Shown here: piece by piece, positions 53,801 to 64,000 of the stretch
How the letters are laid out: every line of letters begins with the position of its first letter
How positions within the stretch are numbered: position 1 is the stretch's first letter
Source of the DNA: Paragonimus skrjabini miyazakii
Lineage: Eukaryota > Platyhelminthes > Trematoda > Plagiorchiida > Troglotrematidae
DNA: 64,000 bases
Direction: 5' to 3'
NCBI GenBank assembly: GCA_014338405.1
Contig: JTDE01001048.1
Span: forward strand, 77,828-141,827
Notes under the pieces: generated by a model
Told to the model about the DNA's origin: nothing
Database searches by the model: none
The model's input: the letters and a program-made list of their open reading frames with translations, nothing else
Made by a program: the position numbers and the translations under genes

Positions 53801-55682
53801 TTCAATATTCTCAAACGCCTAAAATTTCCTCCACTTACGAGGGACGATGCGAAATTCGCTTTCAGCGACCATTCATCAGTTTAAATATACCGTGTTGGTG
53901 CCGAATGTTCCAGGACAATCAATGATGGATAAATGGAAGAAGAGGGAGCTTTGAGATAAACTGAATGAATGTCCTGTTCTGACAAAGATAGTACTTGAAC
54001 ATTAATTTTTCACGAAAGGAAAAAATAATAATGAATTGCAGTTACTTTCAGAGTATAACGAGACCGTATTATTGCTGCAAACATTCGAGAGTAGCAATTG
54101 GTTTGATAAGTTCCACAAGGATTCTCAGTATTCGAAGTTCGCGGTACAACCAGGAAATAGATGCAAAGTCAATGAATCAAGCAACACTTGAAAAACTACC
54201 ACTAAAAGCGGCAAAATCCGTTTACTGTTGAGTTACGCAGTTATTTAATGAGTTCAAGTTCACAGAAAGAAAAGTCGGTTATGAGCTATACCAAATGGCC
54301 GAACTGCACAAGAATAACCGGTCATGGGAAGGTTTTATTCTGGAGCCATCGGCTGAGATGATTGATGCTTAAAACAACCAGTACACATATTTTAGATTTA
54401 AATCGTATCCTTGAGTACTATAGTTTGGACAGTCACTGATACTGACAGTGGCAAACTAAACAACAGAAGCATAGAAAACAAGTTTATTTTTAGTAAAAGC
54501 TAGAAAACGAGATGAGCTCAAGGCAGCAAACGTCCTCTCAGATGCAACCTCGTCATTAACAATGACACTACCATGTCCGAGAGCGTTTCCAGCAAATGAT
54601 GTAGATGATGCACTTTCAGTCTTACCCAGAGATTAGTCATAATTCCGCGGTCAGCTTATCATATGACTTACTTACCAGTTCCTCGAGGTGTTAGCGGCTG
54701 GGTTGCACGGGGCGCGGTGAGGCAGGCACACGCCTGCACAAGAATTTGATTTACCTCGCATAGACAATTTCACTTAGTTATATAAGTTATTTGTCACGAA
54801 CTTGAAGAACTTTCAGGTACCAACCAACAAACGAACACAGTGCCCACCCAGTCAGTTAACCTGTTACAGTCTAACTGGTGGAAACCATCATGTCTACAAA
54901 TGGCAGGAATATATGCACTATTTGCACGGATCAGTCGGATATTCTAGCCATTCTGCAAAAGTGGACGTTTATATGCACTGTAAGTCCTTCTTTAAATTTT
55001 TAATCCGTAAAATTTGGTACGCATGTAATCGTCAACAGGCTGTTTGTTGACCAGCTTATCATCCGTCACTATTCCCACTCTTATATTGTAGGAGCCTCTA
55101 AGTGATTTATTCAACATGTCATCCAGCACTGTTGGACAGGAAATCGGAGACCTCCTTCAAACGTTAACTAAACTGGTGAACACTCGAGTTAGTTGCTTTT
55201 AACTCCTTACTCTACATTTGCAGCACACATGCAGTAAGTGCAACAAACAAAATTTAATAGAAACTTTTCTATAATGAAGACAGTCCAAAAAACTTATTGG
55301 AACTACTGCAGCGTCAATTTCAAGGTAAAGATATGATCGATTCAATCGCATGCATACCTAGAAATTGTTCGTCCCCTTTGTTCTCAGTTGTTTTTGTGTT
55401 TCAGAAGCCACTCTGTTCGCATTCTCGGGAATATTTCAAATACGATAGATACACGGTTAAAGCTCACATGATTGCCGTATGATGTTATAGGATCCGTTTT
55501 AAAAATCTTAGTGACTTATTTCAGCATTATTTTTGAGCGTCCTCTCTAGTTTCCCAAACGGAAAGAATATATATTATCAGTTCAAGCGATATAGACATGC
55601 TTTGAAATCACTCACCAGTTAGATGTACCATGCGAAATATATAGCGAATGTTGGCATGGACCTGACCATTCGATCTTCAAAC
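47867..55682. other. Unassigned region
   Basis: Nearly 8 kb with only short frames (the longest about 102 codons at 47948-48256 plus) and no domain signature. It holds a short AT microsatellite at 53786-53801 and a GC-rich patch at about 54693-54738 containing the perfect small hairpin GCAGGC-ACAC-GCCTGC (54722-54737). No element ends or RNA genes were seen. Confidence 0.35.
53786..53801. repeat. (AT)8 microsatellite
   Basis: Sixteen bases of alternating A and T, flanked by TCAA and TCAATATT. Trivial in an AT-rich genome. Confidence 0.8.
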
Positions 55683-55759
55683 ATTTACTAAACTGTTCAT
55701 TTTCTAAATTTCGCTTAATCTTATCTTATTTTGATGTGAAATAAAAGTGCCACATCTAT
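55683..55759 (-). repeat. 77-bp dispersed repeat, copy 1
   Basis: The reverse complement of this segment matches 58600-58676 at 72 of 77 positions without gaps (begins ATAGATGTGGCAC, ends CAGTTTAGTAAAT). Similarity stops abruptly on both sides. It contains no open frame and is not palindromic. It may be a piece of a longer interspersed repeat; the family is unknown. Confidence 0.85.
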
Positions 55760-58599
55760 ATATATGTATATTAAATATTTACGCGAAGTCTACAACAGCC
55801 CACCTCGTTGAGATACCCGTTGTTGTATCTATTTTGTTGGGTTTTTTTTACTAAAAAGTAATCAATGACCGTTTTGTTGTTCATCGTTATTGAAGAAAAT
55901 CTGCAGTGAGTTTAAGAGGAAACGCCATCAACAAGTGCGATATTGATGGCTACAATAGTCATTAATCAGACTAAATCTAAATGGGAAGTAGAGGAGTGAA
56001 GGAATCAGTCAGATCTTCATGAACAGACAAGGTAATCTGTTTGTCTACCCAACTTAAACTCAGTTTTAGAATACTTTTCAAAACAGACATTTGGGCAGGT
56101 AGGACTGATTCTTGTCACAGTCGAGGTGGCTGATTTGAGCGATAAGTTACGTGCGTTTGAAGCTCTTGTCATTCTCTTTCGGTAAACAGCCGTATACGTG
56201 CTCAATGATCTTATATATTCTCCTGTAGATTTGGCTTTGCGCTCCTGTTCACATCTCATCAGCTAACTGATTTTGATCGACTGTTATCATTCACTCTCAC
56301 ACTTATTGGAGAGTAAATTACCGGTAGGATTTCATTTGTTAAAGTCTAAGCGAATAGTATGGTGTTAGTTCACACAGCAAACGCCGCTTGATGGTGTTAA
56401 GAAGCGTAGATTTTGTAGGCAATGGTTAGCAGACGATCAACCTGGCGGTAAATTTAATGTTCACATTCACCCAAGACATCCCCAACGTTAGGCCGAATTA
56501 TTTTTGTGGCATATTAATTTGGGTGAGGTGGTCTTATGTGACTATCAAAGCAACAAACACAATGAGGCTTGAATTTCTGTGTCGAGTTGACTGACCACAT
56601 GGACGTTATAAGGCACTTCCCACTGTCGGTTGGTGAACGCCGCCAAGTATGTTAAACAAGACAGACAAGACAATATTGTTTGTGGTATCGGAGAGGACAA
56701 GCATTACGAAGTTTGTAATTCCTTCTTGTAAAACGCTTGGTTTTTCAACTGATACATGTTGTACCGCAAAGTTTGATGGAACTGATCAATAGTGAAGCGA
56801 ACTTACTACTTTTCCATTGCAGTATCATCGATAGCGCAGTTGGGATTGCTGTAAGCCGAAGCAAAGCCTAATCGGTTAGGTTGATAGCAAAAACAACCTA
56901 ATGCCTCAGCAGACAATTAACTGCTTCTATCTGAATAGTGCTACTGACTAAACATGTTTTAGTGATAGCACTTCCTAAGAACAATTATTGCCTTACCGTC
57001 ATTCTTTTTGCCCGATTTTCAAACGAGCGCCCACGAATTCTGTAAAACAAACAAACAATCAATTCTCAATTTTGCAAAGGAACAAAAATGTAAGATAAAT
57101 TCAGTGAACGGAAGGACATAACTGTGAAAAATTGGTGTTTATAATTGTATAAACACCTCTAAATTCTTTTCCGTGAATACAGTCTTACAGTTCTAATAGC
57201 GACCACAGCGAATTAAGCCAGATTTTAGTAAATTACTTAGGTTAAATTGCAACTCGATTTCCTACCTGTATCAAATTGGTTACCAAACTCCCAGCTGAAG
57301 AAGAAACCAGTAAAGTTGTGTTCACAATTTAAAAAATCATACTCACACAGATTTCACGCGCATTCTCAGTATTCCCAAGAGAATGGACATTTCAACAGTC
57401 AGTTGAAATCCCCTGAGTATTAGACGAATAAGATGAATATGAATTAGCTAAGTGGTTAGTCAGGGGGATGAAATTAATGAAGACTGTGTCCTTTGGCTGA
57501 CGGCTAAAAGCGTGCACTGTCCAAAACAGGCATATTATTTAGAAAGGCGACCAGAACATTTTCTGTCAGTCAAAAAAATTACTCTGGATGCAGTGTAGAT
57601 TAAGGCAAAATATTTGATTCTCTTGACTACTAGATATCAATAATCAAATACCCGTGACACAAGGGATTCAGTGACCTTAATTCAAGCAGATTGTGGGTTA
57701 TAAAGTTGCTTCTGATTGGCATGAAATATATGTCAATCGACTACAGTTTCGCATATAATTACCGATTGACACCAGGATAATTTCCTGTTGTTAGACAGTC
57801 TTTGAGAACTGGCTATTTGCAGCAGTCACAAAGGCTTAAATGGCTTAATTAAATAGCACAGACGTTTATGTTTTGCGTGTAGTAGCTGCGTAGATTACTT
57901 CACTATATGTCCTTAATAACTTCAGAAGAGATGGTCCAGTAATCTCGTACAAATTCATTAATCCCATATTGCTCATCGTAATTCGAATGAGGCCAAACCC
58001 AGTTTGTTTGGCGCTTGGAAGATTACTTAATTAAACAATCACTTCTAGAGTACTGACTGCGCTATTGCTGGCAGTTTGTGTACATATGGTAACAGACTGT
58101 CGTGCTTAAAATGCCTCATCTACTGATAAGTAATCGGGGATTTGGTTGATTGACAATGACTTACACTCACATTTGACTATAATCTTTTGCAGGCTGTTGT
58201 AGAAAAGAAGCACCAGACTTTAGTTTCCTTCCTGCTGGAGTCCACCGTTAGAGCATATCTTTGCCATTACTTCAGTTCAATCCCTCACGAGATGAATACG
58301 CTAATCTTGCACTAGTAACCACACGTCAAACAATACTGACATCTCTGATCAGATAGGTTAGCTAAGCTTGCTTGCGGGCGACGCTAGGGGTGTTCACTAT
58401 ACTCAAACGGAGACAAAGATCTCATCTGTCACTCCTCAGTTGTTGCTATCAAATGCAACATTGATGACAGTTGATATAATCAAACTTCTAATATATATCT
58501 ACTTTCAAAAAGACGGTGCTTGGTAGGTCACTGTGAAGGTAAAAGTGAGAGATAAACATGTATGGTGTTAAATTTAAACAGCCTCCTTCAGTAGAAGTG
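55760..58599. other. Unassigned sequence between the two 77-bp repeats
   Basis: About 2.8 kb between oppositely oriented copies of the 77-bp repeat. The only frame of note, 56017-56259 minus, has no signature. There is no sign that the two repeats bound a single element: no transposase-like frame and no terminal motif. Confidence 0.35.
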
Positions 58600-58676
58600 A
58601 TAGATGTGGCACTCTTATTTCACGTCAAAATAAGATACGATTAAGCAAAATTTAGAAAATAAACAGTTTAGTAAAT
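58600..58676 (+). repeat. 77-bp dispersed repeat, copy 2
   Basis: Partner of 55683-55759 in opposite orientation, 72 of 77 identical. It lies 56 bp outside the 3' terminus of the PLE at 58733. It is therefore either pre-existing flanking DNA into which the PLE inserted, or part of a neighbouring PLE-related terminal sequence. Confidence 0.85.
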
Positions 58677-58732
58677 TCGAAACAGTTAGTTCCCTTCAGA
58701 AGTTTGAACAAAACAATCGGAATACGAAAACT

Positions 58733-58769
58733 GGTAGATGCAAGCATTTCGTATTGACTTATCAGCACC
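58733..58769 (-). ncRNA. Degenerate hammerhead ribozyme motif at PLE 3' end
   Basis: Minus-strand order: GGTG; CTGATAA; a two-pair stem II with CAAT loop (GTCAATAC); GAAA; stem III TGC/GCA with a TT loop; ATC; TACC. Helix I (GGTG/TACC) has three Watson-Crick pairs and one G-T. Compared with CUGANGA, the G at core position 8, the general acid of the reaction, is A. The motif is therefore structurally recognisable but predicted inactive. The other elements agree with the two copies at 42 kb. Confidence 0.6.
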
Positions 58770-58856
58770 AAATTTACAATAACATGGATTGGTTTTTTGT
58801 AGCAAACAATTCAGAGGGTTGATAATCAGTAAGCGGGTTAAGATAAGTCACTAGGT

Positions 58857-60265
58857 CTAAGGAAGGGTCAAGTTCACAAACAATTTTTTCTGAACACACA
58901 GAGCTAGCTTGAAGCGATTGATTGCTACAGCTTCAACAAATCACAGGAATCTTGAATTGGAGTGACGCAACAGAACTGTGAATGCGCAAGCTGGATTGAT
59001 AGCATGACCAGTGGTCAGGACGTGTCTAGCGACTGATGAAACTGGCTGTTTACGTGTTTCAGCAACATTGCCGTTCTCCGGTAACACGAACTTTTGCATC
59101 CATTTGGGCAAGTGTTCCTTCATTCTGGAGATCAGACGTCTTTCGGTTCTGCCTATGTAACTTTCACCGCAGTTACATGTAAATTGGTAAACACAATGTG
59201 AGGTAAAACCGATAGGCTGGTCTCCTTTGATTGAAGGCACTGGTAACTTTTGGGTCCGAGAGAGTACACGGAGTTCAGCCGCGTTATATGTTCGTTTAAG
59301 TGAACTTCTCAGTCGTTGTGTTGTTTGCCGCATGATATGGTCACCCTTGAAGGGCAACTCTATGTAAACCCTCATTTTCACTACAGTGATCACTTCTTCG
59401 GACGGCGCTTTTTGTCTGCTATACCTTTCTGTGAACTTTTTAGGGTAACCGTTAGATTGTAAGACAGAAGTGATCAAGTCTAGTTCCTCCGCAAGACTGT
59501 CATGAGTACAGATTCGTCTTGCCCGTGTGAACAGTGTGTTTATTAGTGCTCGTTTATGTTGGATCGGTGTGAAACTGTTGAAGTTTAGGTATTGGCCGGA
59601 CCATGTGGGTTTCCTATAGACAGCTCTTTTAATCGAGCCATCTTCTCGGCGACATATGAGTATGTCTAGAAATGGCAGACAATTGTTGGCCTCAAATTCA
59701 CACGTAACCTTCAGGTTAGAGTGACAACTATTTAGACGTTGCACCAAGTTATCTATTACCTGTTTGGATTGACTGAATATCAGTGTGTCGTCGACGTAAC
59801 GTTTGTAGTATGACAAACCTGCTATCTCGGTTGCTAGCTCCTGCTCAATTTTTAACATGAAGAAGTCTGCTAAGATGGGACCAAGCGGGCTTCCCATGAC
59901 CACTCCATCTATTTGGCGGTAGGATTGCTCGAGGAAACTAAAACTGACATTCTCAGTGCAGAGCAACAAACTTTCTCTTAGTATATTGGTTGGCAGTGGC
60001 AACGTAATGTGGTTCGATTCAACGAGCTCACAAATATAGTCAGTCGTTTCATGTAGAGGGACGTTTGTGAACAGCGACTGAACGTCCACAGAACACATCA
60101 GTTCATCAGCAATGTTACGATTGTTCAAGTCGTTAATCAATTCCAGAGAATCTTTGATAGAGTGTGCCTGAAATTTTTGTTCCAGTGGAGTTAGAATAGC
60201 CACTAACCAACGCGCCAACTTATGGTATGGGGAGTTTGTCATCGCCAAAATTAGCCGCTGCGGCC
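58857..60265 (-). pseudogene. Penelope-type reverse transcriptase / GIY-YIG endonuclease, truncated
   Basis: The frame is open from an in-frame TAG at 60315-60317 to a TGA at 58941-58943, about 456 codons from a GTG at 60311. The first 16 of these precede the PLE homology. Numbered from that GTG: TNSPYHKLARWL at 25-36; RT motif A SVDVQSLFTNVPL (catalytic Asp76); motif B DGVVMGSPLGPILADFFM at 135-152; motif C YVDD at 172-175; FLDILICRREDGS at 214-226; GIY-YIG motif CVYQFTCNCGESYIGRT at 373-389 with R396 and EH at 399-400. All RT catalytic residues are intact. The TGA after SNSRFL stands where the 42-kb copy has Arg. The same frame continues with the expected tail (AVAINRFKLALCVQK) to TAG at 58857-58859, so this is a single nonsense change removing about 27 residues. 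With no N-terminus and no proper start, the copy is non-autonomous. Confidence 0.9.
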
Positions 60266-60269
60266 AAGA

Positions 60270-60500
60270 ATAAGTAGTGGTCATCGTAAACTTTAGAAAT
60301 TTATTGACCACATCCTAGTCATCGATACTAAAAACCTTCATCTAGAACTTGTCCTCCCTGTTACTAATATGGAGGCTAACGGGGTAAATTTCGTTCATCT
60401 TAGTGCTGGTTCCTTCACAATAGTTTCAGTTCCGTTTGTCACCCACATACTTATCGCAGCTACACTTGATCATCCAGTAACGCGGCTTCCATGACAACCT
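60270..60500 (-). pseudogene. Decayed frame, possibly retroelement aspartic protease (Bel/Pao-like)
   Basis: Directly upstream (minus sense) of the PLE truncation point, a frame interrupted by a TGA and two TAG codons reads, in pieces, CSCDKYVGDKRN, EIYPVSLHISNRE and MKVFSIDD. In a second frame at 60463-60498 it reads EAALLDDQ. The LLDD motif followed by V-x-L-x-I-S and an M-x-V-x-x-I-D block recalls the protease region of Bel/Pao LTR retrotransposons. An alternative is a GIY-YIG scrap (C-x-C...YVG). The evidence is weak: short, broken, recognised by eye only. What is firm is that coding-like remains lie against the PLE end in the same strand and frame. Confidence 0.28.
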
Positions 60501-61726
60501 AAATCCGTATAGCTTAGATAATTACTTCAAGGGTACCCCGTTTTCCATTCCCTGTTTGCTCCATATAAAAATACAATGGTATAAACTGCCTTATGAGGAA
60601 GCACGTATTTGTCAAGTTGAACTCTCACAATCTAATGGCTTATCAGCATTAGATTATTGGTATGTACGGAGTCAAACGGATCGCTAGCTATTCAGAAACC
60701 TAGCGCGAAACCTGTTTCTCGCAAAATTCGTTATTGCACGCTGTGTCCTGCAGTTGGAAGCAATCATGGTCGAATTACATTTTTTGAAACGTAGTGTTGT
60801 AAAAGTATAATGTTGAGCAGAATTCGTTTTACTTGCAGTTTTACTTACAGTGGCTAAGTAGTTTAAATGTTCAACTAACTCGTTTAACACCAACATCTAT
60901 CCGTTTTTATCAACATAAATCAACGGTTTTCTTCAATAAAAAATAAGCAATCTGACGTTGATAATATTACTGTCTGGTTTTAGGTGACAGTGTCCAAAAC
61001 AAAATATGCAACCATTTGAAAGATATTTGGTTATTCGTCTTCCCGACGAGAACGGACACCTCAGTGGTGACTAACTGTTAACGTTTAGGTCTGATCTGTT
61101 GTGGCTCCCTCTTAAATGCCTTCAAGGAATGTGCGTTTGCCTAACACTATTTACTAACGAGCTATGACCAAATATCCTGGAATCGTTGAAAATGTGTTCA
61201 AAGGCAAAGTTATGGTGACAGTATGCTTGGCAATACTGAAGTAAAATAGTCTCCCGATAGTATAGAAAAATATATTTCTTTTTGCAGCCTCTGAGGCTCG
61301 GCCAAACTTTTCTTCAAGATTAGATTACAAGTGAGTGAATGAGCAAGTAGATCAATCAGTTGGAAGCAGCATTTTGACTCTTTTTGACTTTCACTTTTAT
61401 GCAACACCACCTGTCAGTTGTCTCAAGTATGATAGAACCATACTAGGTTTGTGTTACATTAAGCAAAACAATATGAATTAGTACGTGTTACAAAGCATCT
61501 GTTGTGCGAAAAAACCTGAAAACATTCTCAGTCGTATCTGTGGGTGATATTCTGTTCACTTAGACCGGAAAGCTTTCTATCTACAAATTTAAAATATTTC
61601 TACTAAGTCACTTAATATGGTTTCTTGTCTTTGAGATTTATGGTTTGAACCACAAGTTTTAAGGCGTCAGTGATGTCCATGTTTGTCTTGCTAATGCCGC
61701 TCTTTGTGTTCTTAGTAAGCGTATTT
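60501..61726. other. Unassigned sequence
   Basis: About 1.2 kb up to the second gap with short frames only (60684-60896 minus, 61210-61410 minus) and no signature. Confidence 0.35.
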
Positions 61727-61826
61727 NNNNNNNNNNNNNNNNNNNNNNNNNNNNNNNNNNNNNNNNNNNNNNNNNNNNNNNNNNNNNNNNNNNNNNNNNN
61801 NNNNNNNNNNNNNNNNNNNNNNNNNN
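61727..61826. other. Assembly gap (100 N)
   Basis: Exactly 100 N. The true distance is unknown, so spacing between the PLE cluster and the retrotransposon relic at the right end is unreliable. Confidence 0.99.
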
Positions 61827-63030
61827 TTGTCTCAAATTCAGAAAATCTTTTAAACTGTCAAACTCCTCACATTCTCCAATAGTTTTCTTTACGCTGATGG
61901 GGTAAGGCCAAATGAAAATTGATGAGAACTTTAAGTGGTAATCGGAAAGGCAACCAAATTAAATGACTCGTAATTTTTCCTGCGATCTCTTTTACTCCTT
62001 GTTGAAAAACCGTCGAAATTTTGCTTACCGTTCAGTCGGCCCATGATTTTTGTAGACAAAACTTGACGAAAGACCCTACATGATTTATTGAATTTCCTGA
62101 AATCCAGTGAAATACTGAGGCTTATTTCATCAAACATTGACCGGTTCTGACCTCCAGTACATCAACAGCTATCATTTGTGTGTTTGGAACAAGACTGAAA
62201 ACCTGTTATTTATGCAGCTCGTCCTTCAGTCTGTACACAAAATGGTTAGACATAAACTGTATTTTCGACCGCTTCCTGATTATATCAATATATATGAGTA
62301 TGGACAGTTTTTAATTGCGTTAAATTTTCAGTGTTCACCAGCAGCAAAATGAACAACAATCAAATGGTTGGTATGCTTCTCAGAACCCTATTTCCATCCT
62401 TAATCCTAGCCATTATTGCTGAGGATGAGACAATGGAGTGCACTCATCATTCATTCATGCCATCGGCAGTGTTTCGCATTTGGAAGCCAGAGTTGAAGTG
62501 TTGCATTTTAGTACATGATTATACATTCAATCATCGGAGTTTCAACAGGATACAACATTGAATGCTTATCAACTCATTTTGAGTTTGAATAACTGAATGA
62601 CTGAACTGGTCGCCTACTGAGTCCTTGCCTAGTTCACGTTAGATACAATTTCCTTGAACAAGCTGTTCTGATGCAGGTGTTTTTTCACTATTTTAAATTA
62701 GAAAGCATTTTGTAACCAAGCAACTTTTATCGCTTGCACGAGGCGATGAACTTGCGACTGGACATAATTAATTCAGTGTGGGAGTGTGATGCTTATTAAA
62801 CTTGGCAGGCATATTGCACAGTCTGTCAGTCCTTACATTTGAGTTTTAAAAGCTGGGGTACCTGACGTAGAGTTCCATTTGATGGTCTGGGGCAGATTCT
62901 AACATTGCCTGCACCATTGAAAGCTGTATACATTCTAATGAGCCGGTCCAGGATTCATCAAATATTACTGAAGTAAACGCCTTGCCCTGTGACAAGGCCG
63001 TTATATAATTTTGTTATGCCGACCTTGACT
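61827..63030. other. Unassigned sequence before the RT relic
   Basis: Frames of about 70 codons at 62137-62352 and 62331-62561 (plus) have no recognised domain. This part may hold the decayed upstream portion of the non-LTR element that becomes recognisable at about 63.03 kb, but no endonuclease motif was seen. Confidence 0.3.
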
Positions 63031-63031
63031 G

Positions 63032-64000
63032 TTGGTATTATCCTTGTATGATAGAAAGAGACTCCGGACACCCTGGTTTATTAGCCTAACGACCGCTACT
63101 CTGATGTCAACTGTCGATCAGTCAGCTTACTTAACATTTTGTTCAAGATCATGGAATACTAGTTCGAGCGAGGTATTTTCATGTCACAGAGTGTACTCCG
63201 GTCAAATAAACCCGCACAGACAATACGGTGTTAGTTACAGGTAGTTTAGTGATCTCCAACGAACACAACATTATATTGGGTATCACTTATGATCTGGCTA
63301 AGGCGTTTGGATTGGTGCCGCAGGGATCACTTCGGTTACAAATGAACTCTGTGGCACCGTAGGTGATGGTAATTATCGTTTCCTAACGGTGAAACCTTTT
63401 GAAGTAGAGTTTAATTCGACCTCTCTTTTTTCGCGATTACTGTCGGGAAGTGTTCCACGAGAATCAATTTCGGGACCACTGTTATTTTAATTTATGCTTG
63501 TTGTTCAGCGAATCCTCTGTTCTTTATGGATGATTTGAAAATGTAAAAGTTCCACACACCACGTGCTGACACCAACACAGTCAAACCATTATCAAAGGAG
63601 TTGTGCTTTCTCACTGTAGGTGACAAGTGTGCAGACTTGATTATCGGTGGCAGTCTTGGCTACGTACACCTAACACACAACGTGCAAATGGCTACGAGTG
63701 TTTCCAAGGTGATCCTTAAAAAAGGTCTAGGCACATGGCTTTCATGTAAATCGTGCTTCTCATATAATCATTACAAGCGGTAAGAGAGTATTGGGTACAT
63801 TAAGCACAATAAAACAAACCTTTCCTCTTATTGACACAAACGCTTTTTAAACAATTTCCAGGTTTGCTGTTCAAATATCGCTCGAAACCTTAACACTGCA
63901 TCTTAATTTGATCTTGAAAAAGAACATTGCTCACTAAGGCGTGCGCAGACTTCTATGAAGACAATAGTAGTAGACCTTTAAAACATAATGGTCGAGTCTT
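63032..64000 (+). pseudogene. Decayed non-LTR retrotransposon reverse transcriptase (Jockey/CR1 type)
   Basis: RT landmarks occur in order on the plus strand with frame changes. TPWFISLTTATL (about 63066-63105) corresponds to the FRPISLTS block. YDLAKAFGLVP (63288-63320) is motif A with its Asp kept. A frame from 63353 carries GNYRFL and SGSVPRESISGPLLF (to TAA at 63488), corresponding to SGVPQGSVLGPLLF. FMDDLKM (63523-63543) stands for FADDLK, the catalytic pair intact, followed by a TAA. The same frame continues to 63783 with GDKCADLIIGGS and LGTWLSCKSCFSY, matching the FN..KC..LHIG and DLGV segments. Another frame from about 63776 gives RVLGTLSTIKQTFPLID. Multiple stops and shifts show it is dead. 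The 3' end lies beyond the window. The clade is a judgement from motif style; other non-LTR clades are not excluded. Confidence 0.78.
63032..64000 (+). mobile_element. Non-LTR retrotransposon relic, open at window edge
   Basis: Limits follow the recognisable RT domain. No poly-A tail, target duplication or upstream endonuclease domain is visible in the window, so element boundaries are unknown. Confidence 0.7.

Larger units (their letters stand above)
58733..60265 (-). mobile_element. 5'-truncated Penelope-like element
   Basis: A minus-strand PLE whose coding homology starts at about 60263 and whose 3' terminus lies at 58733. It keeps the RT palm, thumb and GIY-YIG domain plus about 87 bp of 3' untranslated sequence and the terminal hammerhead-like motif. 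The N-terminal part with the LPK.HK signature is absent: it was not found in any minus-strand frame from 60265 to 60420, so the copy is 5' truncated as is usual for target-primed insertions. No inverted second terminus was found at its 5' side, unlike the unit at 42 kb. Confidence 0.88.

Noticed and set aside
53845..53881. Hammerhead-like string on the minus strand: CTGATGA, later GAAA, a perfect GCGA/TCGC hairpin, then ATC
   Set aside because: Stem II does not pair, the base preceding TC in the cleavage triplet cannot pair across stem III, and no helix I complementarity exists. There is no PLE end nearby.
61670..61882. Reading frame spanning the second N gap
   Set aside because: Same reason: the translation is mostly undefined bases.
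1..64000. CRISPR arrays, bacterial operons or prophage
   Set aside because: No regularly spaced repeats, no dense same-strand gene runs and no ribosome-binding sites; splice sites and retroelements point to an animal genome.

Overview
The window looks like a gene-poor, AT-rich, intron- and transposon-dominated piece of an animal genome, most probably a parasitic flatworm (digenean trematode). This rests on one large protocadherin-type coding exon with metazoan splice sites, several Penelope-like retroelement (PLE) copies with GIY-YIG endonuclease domains, and two 100-base N gaps typical of scaffolding. The phylum call is an inference from this combination; no ribosomal or mitochondrial marker is present.

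Layout: 1-2375 is unassigned and probably intron of the cadherin gene. 2376-3083 (minus) is the first recognised coding exon of a protocadherin-like gene (N-terminal hydrophobic segment plus first cadherin repeat), whose later exons lie beyond the left edge. 8913-9043 (minus) is a weaker candidate exon upstream of it. 9-31 kb is mostly unannotatable sequence holding a tRNA-like relic (about 22.55-22.63 kb) and an isolated GIY-YIG fragment (23.2 kb). 31.28-32.67 kb (plus) is a decayed PLE with recognisable LPK/HK, RT and GIY-YIG motifs spread over several frames. 42403-42995 is a compact 593-bp PLE unit: a C-terminal GIY-YIG fragment enclosed by 99-bp inverted arms. 55.7 and 58.6 kb carry a 77-bp repeat in opposite orientations. 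58733-60265 (minus) is a 5'-truncated PLE with an almost intact RT-GIY-YIG frame, abutting a decayed frame that may be a retroelement aspartic-protease region. From about 63.03 kb to the right edge (plus) lies a decayed Jockey/CR1-type non-LTR reverse transcriptase.

The most interesting signal is at the PLE ends. Three copies of a terminal motif (42403-42438 minus, 42960-42996 plus, 58733-58769 minus) fit a minimal hammerhead ribozyme: CTGANGA core (one copy mutated), very short stem II, GAAA, 3-bp stem III, ATC cleavage triplet and a 3-4 bp helix I. PLE-encoded hammerheads are an established phenomenon, so this is an instance of a known system, but the position is notable: the outer limits of the 99-bp inverted arms, and the end of sequence similarity in the third copy, fall 3-4 nt past the predicted self-cleavage site.

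Apart from the cadherin exon, no confident host gene is visible. Most open frames are short, occur on both strands and show no family signature.
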